DNA from: Verrucomicrobiota bacterium
GTDB lineage: Bacteria > Verrucomicrobiota > Verrucomicrobiia > Limisphaerales > UBA11320
NCBI GenBank assembly: GCA_016199985.1
Contig: JACQFQ010000064.1
Coordinates: 54,166-118,165 of the forward strand
DNA: 64,000 bases
Reading direction: 5' to 3'
The first letter of the stretch is position 1, and every line of letters starts with the position of its first letter. Below, piece by piece: positions 59,457 to 64,000 of this stretch. The translations under genes and the position numbers were made by a program. The notes below the pieces were generated by a model. That model saw only the letters and a list, made by a program, of their open reading frames with translations, was not told the origin of the DNA and made no database searches.

Positions 59457-61070
59457 TCAGCCGGCAGCAGCCCCGGGACGCCACGATCGAACGAAGCTCG
59501 GCGCTTCGTGGGATCGGAACCCACACAATCCGCGTCCCGCATTCTGAACCAGGGACGGGTTGTGGAACGCCACCAGTTCCTGGTCGCAGAGGAGGGCGAT
59601 TCGCCGCGCCCAATGGCCACCGACCTCCGCCCACCTCTTCACGACAAGAGCGGCGACGGATTTCGACACCAGCAACGCTGAAGCGGAGTAGATTCGATCC
59701 GTCTCAATCCAGTCGGCGCGACGGTCCACATCGCACACCCGCTCGCTGGTCCCGGGATGGTAGACGCTCCCGAGCTTGAATTGACGGTCGATCCAAGGCC
59801 GCCAGGATCTCAGCGCCGACCAGAAGAACGAAGAGATCTCCAAATCATCGGCGAGGAGGAGAAGGTATTCCGCGTCGCGCTCCAGGAACGACGTCAAGGC
59901 CGAGAAAACCTGTTCCGACTCCGCGCCCTCTTCATCGAGTGGATCGGTTGCCCTCGTGAGAACCTCGACAGGAATAGCGCGCGCGTCCGAGCCCTGCCAC
60001 TCCTTGAGCGTCGCATCGCGCTGCATGGTCCGATGCTCCTGCGTTAGCAAGACGACGCGCAAAGTGGGCGGCCTTCTTCGCGCTCGCGCCTTCGGAAGGC
60101 GAGATCGGTTCCCATCCCAGACGATGCGGAGGTTCGCGATGGCGTCCCTGCACTCGTCATCGAACCAAAAGTCGTCCACGCGCGGATTGGTGAGATGGAG
60201 AGACCATTTGTCCGAGTTGCGATGCTGGAAAAGTCGCTCGCCCGACGGATCATGCTGACACATGGTCCAAGCGACCGTGTGGATGGGCGTGTGGATGAAG
60301 TGAAAGGGGCGCTCCCACTTGCGCCACGCCAGATGGAAGGTCTCCTTGTCTCCATGCAGAAAGCGGTAGAAGAAATCCGAATGTTCGTTGAACCAAAGGG
60401 CTAGGCGAAGCGGTTCCCAGCACCGCCGTTTGTCGATCAGCATCTGCCCGCTTTCGAATTCGGGGTGATCCGGTCGATCCATGCCCAGGAGCCTCCAAAC
60501 CTCCTCGGTTTTCTCAAAGCGCCCATAGTCCGGCCAAAACATGGCTCCGGTCTCAAGATACTCCCGGGTGTCGAAGAGGTATTCCGGGTTTCTGACAACG
60601 ACGTTGTCGGCGTCCAGGAACAGGACCTCCGCAAAACGGGATCGAGCGATCGCGTACGCTTTGAGTTCCCACCCTCCCAGCTCGGAGAACGGATGAGTCG
60701 CCCTGACCTGATGCGCGTCAACGCAGACAACTCCCCAGGGCTCGAGGAGCTGAATCATCTCGTCCGTCATCTCATCGTCACCGAGATACCACAGCTCAAT
60801 GGGCAGCGCGCAACCCGACTGTCTCAAGCGCTGGATGCACACCCAGGCGCAGGTGAAGTATCGCGTCCCTCCCGCGCACAGGATCACTCCACGGCCGTCG
60901 AACGCCTGGCTCGGGGAGGGAAGCAAACGGATGAACCGCTCGCATTCGGTCCTCGCGGTCCTCTCGGTCAGGCCTATCCGACCCGGTGGGCTGGACAAAG
61001 ACCAAGTCACTGTTGATTCGATGGGGTCACGCGCAAAGAGCCTATCCCCATCCCCTTGAGTGATCAACAC
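59457..61070 (-). CDS. Two-domain glycosyltransferase-like protein (putative mannosyltransferase family plus second GT-A-like domain)
   Basis: This protein of about 537 residues has an N-terminal domain like the fungal-type alpha-mannosyltransferase (MNN1/GT71) group: FDGRGVILCAGGTRYFTCAW, LPIELWYLGDDEMTDEM, GWELKAYAIARSRFAEVLFLDADNVVVRNP with a DAD at 153-155, FESGQMLIDKRRCW and HGDKETFHLAWRKWE. From about 335 a second domain starts (TLRVVLLTQEHRTMQRDATLKEW, YLLLLADDLEISSFFWSALRSW), like a GT25-type or other GT-A enzyme. There is no signal peptide. The start is uncertain; GTG 61070 was used because the frame further upstream overlaps the subtilase gene and is Arg/Pro-rich. It lies 31 bases after the subtilase stop. 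Confidence 0.78.
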   Translation of the reverse strand: MLITQGDGDRLFARDPIESTVTWSLSSPPGRIGLTERTARTECERFIRLLPSPSQAFDGRGVILCAGGTRYFTCAWVCIQRLRQSGCALPIELWYLGDDEMTDEMIQLLEPWGVVCVDAHQVRATHPFSELGGWELKAYAIARSRFAEVLFLDADNVVVRNPEYLFDTREYLETGAMFWPDYGRFEKTEEVWRLLGMDRPDHPEFESGQMLIDKRRCWEPLRLALWFNEHSDFFYRFLHGDKETFHLAWRKWERPFHFIHTPIHTVAWTMCQHDPSGERLFQHRNSDKWSLHLTNPRVDDFWFDDECRDAIANLRIVWDGNRSRLPKARARRRPPTLRVVLLTQEHRTMQRDATLKEWQGSDARAIPVEVLTRATDPLDEEGAESEQVFSALTSFLERDAEYLLLLADDLEISSFFWSALRSWRPWIDRQFKLGSVYHPGTSERVCDVDRRADWIETDRIYSASALLVSKSVAALVVKRWAEVGGHWARRIALLCDQELVAFHNPSLVQNAGRGLCGFRSHEAPSFVRSWRPGAAAG

Positions 61071-61101
61071 CCCGGGGGATGGGAGAGCGGCGTCGCTCGG
61101 C

Positions 61102-62409
61102 TTACGGAGCTTGAACCAAGCCCGCTCCCACAAGAGTGCTTGAGAGCGGCAGGTGGAGGGCGCTTGCCTGCAAGCGGCGCCAGAGCGCCATGCCGCGCAA
61201 GCTCGCGCTGGTTTGCGCCCACAGGGCGGCGCAGCCCGCGACATGCGGCGTGGCCATGCTGGTTCCGCTGATGACGCGGTAGCGGGTCGGGCGAGGCCAT
61301 GACGAGAACACATCGCGTCCGGGGGCGGCGATCTCGATCTTGCCGCGATTGGAAAACGACGACGGCAACAGTGTTGGATCCAGTGAAGCCACGGACATGA
61401 TCGTGGGAGAGTTCGCGGGCGCCCCCGTGCTCGCGGAGGCGTTCCCTGCCGCGGCGACGATGAGACAGCCACGGGCCAGCGCGGCGGCGCCGGCGTTCGT
61501 GTAGGCCGCCTGCACAGGGCTTTGACTACCGAGGGACATGGAAATCACCTCGCAGCGATTGGCGATCGCCCAGTTCATCCCAGCCAAAACCGAGGCGCCT
61601 GTGCCGCTGCCGGAGTTCGTGAGCACCTTGCCCGTGAAGATGCGCGCGGCATGGGCGATTCCATATCGGGGAGTCGATCCTGGCGGCGCTTTGGTCCCGC
61701 AGGAGGTGCCGGTGCAATGAGTCCCGTGGCCCATCAGGTCCTGGACGGGCTGACCGACGAATGTTTGCGAGGTGATAGGGCGCCCCGCGAAATCGGGATG
61801 GCCCAGATCCAGTCCGGTGTCGAGGATGGCGACCTTGATGCCCATGCCGGACCGCGCGCTGGGAGGCACCTTGCACTTCACGAGGCCCCATGTGGCGCCA
61901 AGAACCTCCGCCTCGACATCGTCCTGCGCTGGGGTTTCATGCGTCCGAACGCCCAGATCCTTGGCGATGGTGTTCGCGGCGCGAACGAATCCGCGCAAGT
62001 ACTCGCTGTTATGGTGAAACACAAAGTACTCGGGCTCGATGGCCTCGATGAGGCTGTCGCTTGTCACTGAATCTTGAGCGCTCAGGCCACGCTCCAACAT
62101 CGCGGCTCCGGTGACCAGGGCGACTCCAATTTCCGGGAACATCATGGCGTCCGCGCCTCCCGCGTCCTCGGGGCGCACACCCTGGTCCTTAAAGTCCCGG
62201 GCATCGGCCACCGAGAAACCCTGCGTCTTCAGGGATTTCACGCCCTCTTCCGCCGCGTGTTCTCGGTATATGATCAGGTGTCGACCTGTCTCGAAGGATT
62301 CATCGCCACGCGCCTGGGCCGCCAGCAACAGGTCGTCGATGGATGTCGCGAGGGTGAGGTTGGCTGTCTTGCTTAAGGCGGCAGCCGCCTTTTTCTTTTC
62401 GTTGCTCAT
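61102..62409 (-). CDS. S8 family serine peptidase (subtilase) without signal peptide
   Basis: This 435-residue subtilase has the catalytic triad Asp197 (ILDTGLDLGHPDF), His228 (GHGTHCTGT) and Ser384 (GTSMATPHVAG), with the oxyanion Asn323 (AAAGNASAS). The N-terminal 165 residues include a propeptide-like strand (RHLIIYREHAAEEGVKSLKTQGFSVADARDF) and extra helical sequence, but the N-terminus (MSNEKKKAAAALSKTANLTLATS) is charged and has no Sec or Tat signal. It may act inside the cell, be released by lysis, or use another secretion route. The glycosyltransferase-like gene follows 31 bases later, and the S1/P1 nuclease gene precedes it by 191 bases. Confidence 0.92.
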   Translation of the reverse strand: MSNEKKKAAAALSKTANLTLATSIDDLLLAAQARGDESFETGRHLIIYREHAAEEGVKSLKTQGFSVADARDFKDQGVRPEDAGGADAMMFPEIGVALVTGAAMLERGLSAQDSVTSDSLIEAIEPEYFVFHHNSEYLRGFVRAANTIAKDLGVRTHETPAQDDVEAEVLGATWGLVKCKVPPSARSGMGIKVAILDTGLDLGHPDFAGRPITSQTFVGQPVQDLMGHGTHCTGTSCGTKAPPGSTPRYGIAHAARIFTGKVLTNSGSGTGASVLAGMNWAIANRCEVISMSLGSQSPVQAAYTNAGAAALARGCLIVAAAGNASASTGAPANSPTIMSVASLDPTLLPSSFSNRGKIEIAAPGRDVFSSWPRPTRYRVISGTSMATPHVAGCAALWAQTSASLRGMALWRRLQASALHLPLSSTLVGAGLVQAP

Positions 62410-62558
62410 ATGGATTGTTGGTGTTCAGGGACTCTGAGGGTGGGTCAACGATCGATGGGAGAGTCCCGGCGCCATCTTTCGTCCGCGGAACGCGACGCCT
62501 GTCCTTTGAACAGGGATCGATTCCAAATTCTATGCGCGCTGAGGCTGAGCCCTCGCGA

Positions 62559-62586
62559 GGTTCGTCCGCCTGGGCGGGCCCGAACC
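62559..62586 (-). terminator. Hairpin after the S1/P1 nuclease gene
   Basis: GGTTCG (62559-62564) pairs with CGAACC (62581-62586), and CCGC with GCGG inside, with an internal loop. It begins 14 bases beyond the nuclease stop codon on the minus strand. There is no T-tract, so it is only a possible terminator. Confidence 0.35.
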
Positions 62587-62600
62587 GTTTGGCTCAACTC

Positions 62601-63524
62601 CTAGGGACCGCCCGGTAGGAGCGCGCGGATCTGCTTTGCGAGCCTGTATCCGGCAAGGGCCACCTGCTTTTCACCCAGGTCCTTTGCCGCGGCGAGGTAC
62701 TGAGCGGACACAGTCAACGCGCTGGAGGCCGCATCATGCCCTTCAAGACTGCCAAGATTGTAGGCGACGTGGATCGCGAGGGATCGGCTCTCCGTGGTCC
62801 ACGACTCCACCGTTAAGTGGGTATCCAGCTGAGGAAAGCTCGTTGCCGGAAATCGCGAGCCCAGGTCTATCGCGCCATTCAACAGGGTTCTCGGAGTGCC
62901 GGAAGAACCGAGCAACCCGTCCCAGAAGGAGTGGAGCTTGATCCCGACTTGCGCCGGCCGAATGAAGAACCGATTGCCGCCACGATCTCCGTCGGGCGCT
63001 GGGTAGGTGGCGTTGAACAGCGAGGAGCAATGAAGCGGTTGATGGATGTCCGCCGTCAGATGGATGAGCCAACTCAGATGCGCGGCCCGGGTGCGCGCGG
63101 GCACGCTCGTGTCCGCGATGATCCCTTCCGATTCATTCATTCCAAAGAGCACGTCGTCCGTCGGCGCGGGCCGCGGCTCGGACGGGAACTGGGGAGGTCG
63201 CAGGGGATAGTCCACGAAATGCCAATTCGGGTGATCAAAGGGATCCCCGCTGCGACGGATTTCATCAGGCCAAGCGCTGGCTCTCATGAACGCGTAGGTT
63301 CCGAGGTCCACCCCAAGACCGCTCTTGAAGGACCGCTTCCACACGCGGTACTCCGGATGTTGCTTGAGCAACGCGTCCACGGCTCGTTTGGTGGCGGGAT
63401 CGAGCTGCCGATAGGCGAGCGCGGCCGCGATCATATGGCCATCGGCGTTAAAGGCGCAGGCGGCCTGAACCCAGGCCGACATCAAGGCCAGGACAAGCAC
63501 AAGGGTGATCAGTGAAGGCTTCAT
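62601..63524 (-). CDS. S1/P1 family nuclease (secreted)
   Basis: This 307-residue zinc nuclease has a signal peptide ending at about 24 (LALMSAWVQAACA) and the trinuclear-zinc motifs of fungal P1/S1 nucleases: NADGHMIAAALAY at the mature N-terminus, SAWPDEIRR, NWHFVDYP, LIHLTADIHQPLH, DRGGNRFF and KLHSFWDG. The mature N-terminus starts with Phe where P1 nuclease has Trp1, whose backbone binds zinc, so function may be kept. Members cut single-stranded DNA and RNA and remove 3'-phosphates. It is likely a nutrient-scavenging enzyme in the periplasm or outside. Confidence 0.92.
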   Translation of the reverse strand: MKPSLITLVLVLALMSAWVQAACAFNADGHMIAAALAYRQLDPATKRAVDALLKQHPEYRVWKRSFKSGLGVDLGTYAFMRASAWPDEIRRSGDPFDHPNWHFVDYPLRPPQFPSEPRPAPTDDVLFGMNESEGIIADTSVPARTRAAHLSWLIHLTADIHQPLHCSSLFNATYPAPDGDRGGNRFFIRPAQVGIKLHSFWDGLLGSSGTPRTLLNGAIDLGSRFPATSFPQLDTHLTVESWTTESRSLAIHVAYNLGSLEGHDAASSALTVSAQYLAAAKDLGEKQVALAGYRLAKQIRALLPGGP

Positions 63525-64000
63525 AGGAGCGGCGTTGAGTAGTCGTTATGGTCGAGAACCAGCTTGAATGGGCGACCGCGCCGAACGATAGGATGCGTGC
63601 GCGCGCCTGCCCCTCTCCCGACTGTGGTAGCCGCAGGTCGCCGGAGGATTCGTCCCCTTCCTCGGAACACGATCGCCCATTCGATCAGACTACATCGCGC
63701 CGACAGCCCTTCTTACAGGGGGCGTCCAAAAAGATGACTCCGTGCCATCAGGCCAGCGCCGTCGCGGTTTGGTCGGATTCCAAAGCCCGGGCTTCGCTGG
63801 TGGAGAATCGGCCTGAAGTCCGGCGCGTCCGAGCCCGGCGCGCCCAGTGGAATCAGGAGTTCGGGGCGAGGAGACGGGGCGAAAGGGCGGAGGAAAGCGT
63901 GTGGATCGAGGGGAATAGCCCCTCTCTCCTAGGGCCCGTCCCCCCTCGCCGCTAGGCTTGTGGGTGAGAGGGACTAGCGATTTTGAGCGGGACACCGGGA
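63525..64000. other. Right-edge region, 476 bp, no gene recognised
   Basis: Open frames here (63548-63955 on +, 63690-63995 on -) are Arg/Ser/Pro-rich and have no protein features. A short hairpin GAGGGG-AATAG-CCCCTC occurs at 63908-63924. The G/C-run-rich end (63925-64000) looks like an intergenic repeat, but no second copy is in the window. Confidence 0.45.

Noticed and set aside
63548..63995. Two short frames at the right edge
   Set aside because: No recognisable protein features and opposing strands overlap each other.
1..64000. CRISPR arrays, phage genes, transposases, rRNA
   Set aside because: None was seen: no regularly spaced repeats, integrase or transposase motifs, or rRNA-like stretches.

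Overview
The window is GC-rich chromosomal DNA from a member of the Planctomycetes-Verrucomicrobia-Chlamydiae group, most likely Verrucomicrobiota (a soil or freshwater Limisphaerales/Pedosphaera-like lineage). This is inferred from gene content: a giant LEPR-XLL exoprotein, several FG-GAP/VCBS secreted proteins, a PVC-type beta-propeller 'dehydrogenase', Tat-exported proteins of unknown function, a membrane-tethered ECF sigma factor with an extracytoplasmic domain, a formylglycine-generating enzyme, and FolE2 as the only GTP cyclohydrolase seen here. No phage, insertion sequence, CRISPR array or rRNA was seen.

Layout. 1-7200 is the start of a giant secreted protein (at least 2,400 codons, running off the left edge) with an N-terminal LEPR-XLL motif and a DNA/RNA non-specific (NUC1-type) endonuclease domain. 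7433-12377 holds a two-component pair and a two-gene FtsX/MacB-type ABC exporter. 12742-13557 is a secreted HELAH metallopeptidase. After a 685-bp gene-poor stretch come tRNA-His, folE2, a YebC-family gene and priA, all on the + strand. 18462-20854 is a paralogous pair of unknown function, one with a Tat signal. 20980-22767 has a nucleotidyltransferase, a GNAT enzyme and a truncated glyoxalase-fold gene. 22788-27313 is a cytochrome c maturation operon (duplicated-domain putative lipoprotein, ResB, CcsA, small membrane protein). 27416-30714 is a PVC-type propeller/HEAT protein and an FG-GAP protein, followed by ygfZ and a UgpC/MalK-type ATPase, then a chemotaxis receptor and a secreted sensor-like protein, then SppA and a membrane-anchored formylglycine-generating enzyme.

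From 38031: rpsT, with a hairpin leader that covers its ribosome binding site, a rhomboid protease, a hypothetical gene, xseA-ymdB, an FG-GAP protein coupled to a zinc alcohol dehydrogenase, a large FG-GAP protein, a Tat-exported helical protein, a secreted alpha/beta hydrolase, a REC-GGDEF diguanylate cyclase, and the membrane-tethered ECF sigma factor.

The last 10 kb (53858-63524) is one minus-strand run and the most unusual part: an MBL-fold hydrolase, an ATP-grasp ligase/zinc metallopeptidase pair of lower GC, a stand-alone I9 (subtilisin-propeptide)-like protein, two adjacent genes sharing an uncharacterised 'D-[VI]-[YF]-S-G-x-x-N-P-x-W' module (one fused to a putative Cys/His hydrolase domain), a two-domain glycosyltransferase-like protein, a subtilase without a signal peptide, and an S1/P1 nuclease. 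Together with the giant nuclease fusion, this is the best place to look for undescribed biology. Start sites were chosen by hand, and several conceptual starts were moved to the nearest ATG or to a GTG/TTG with better support.
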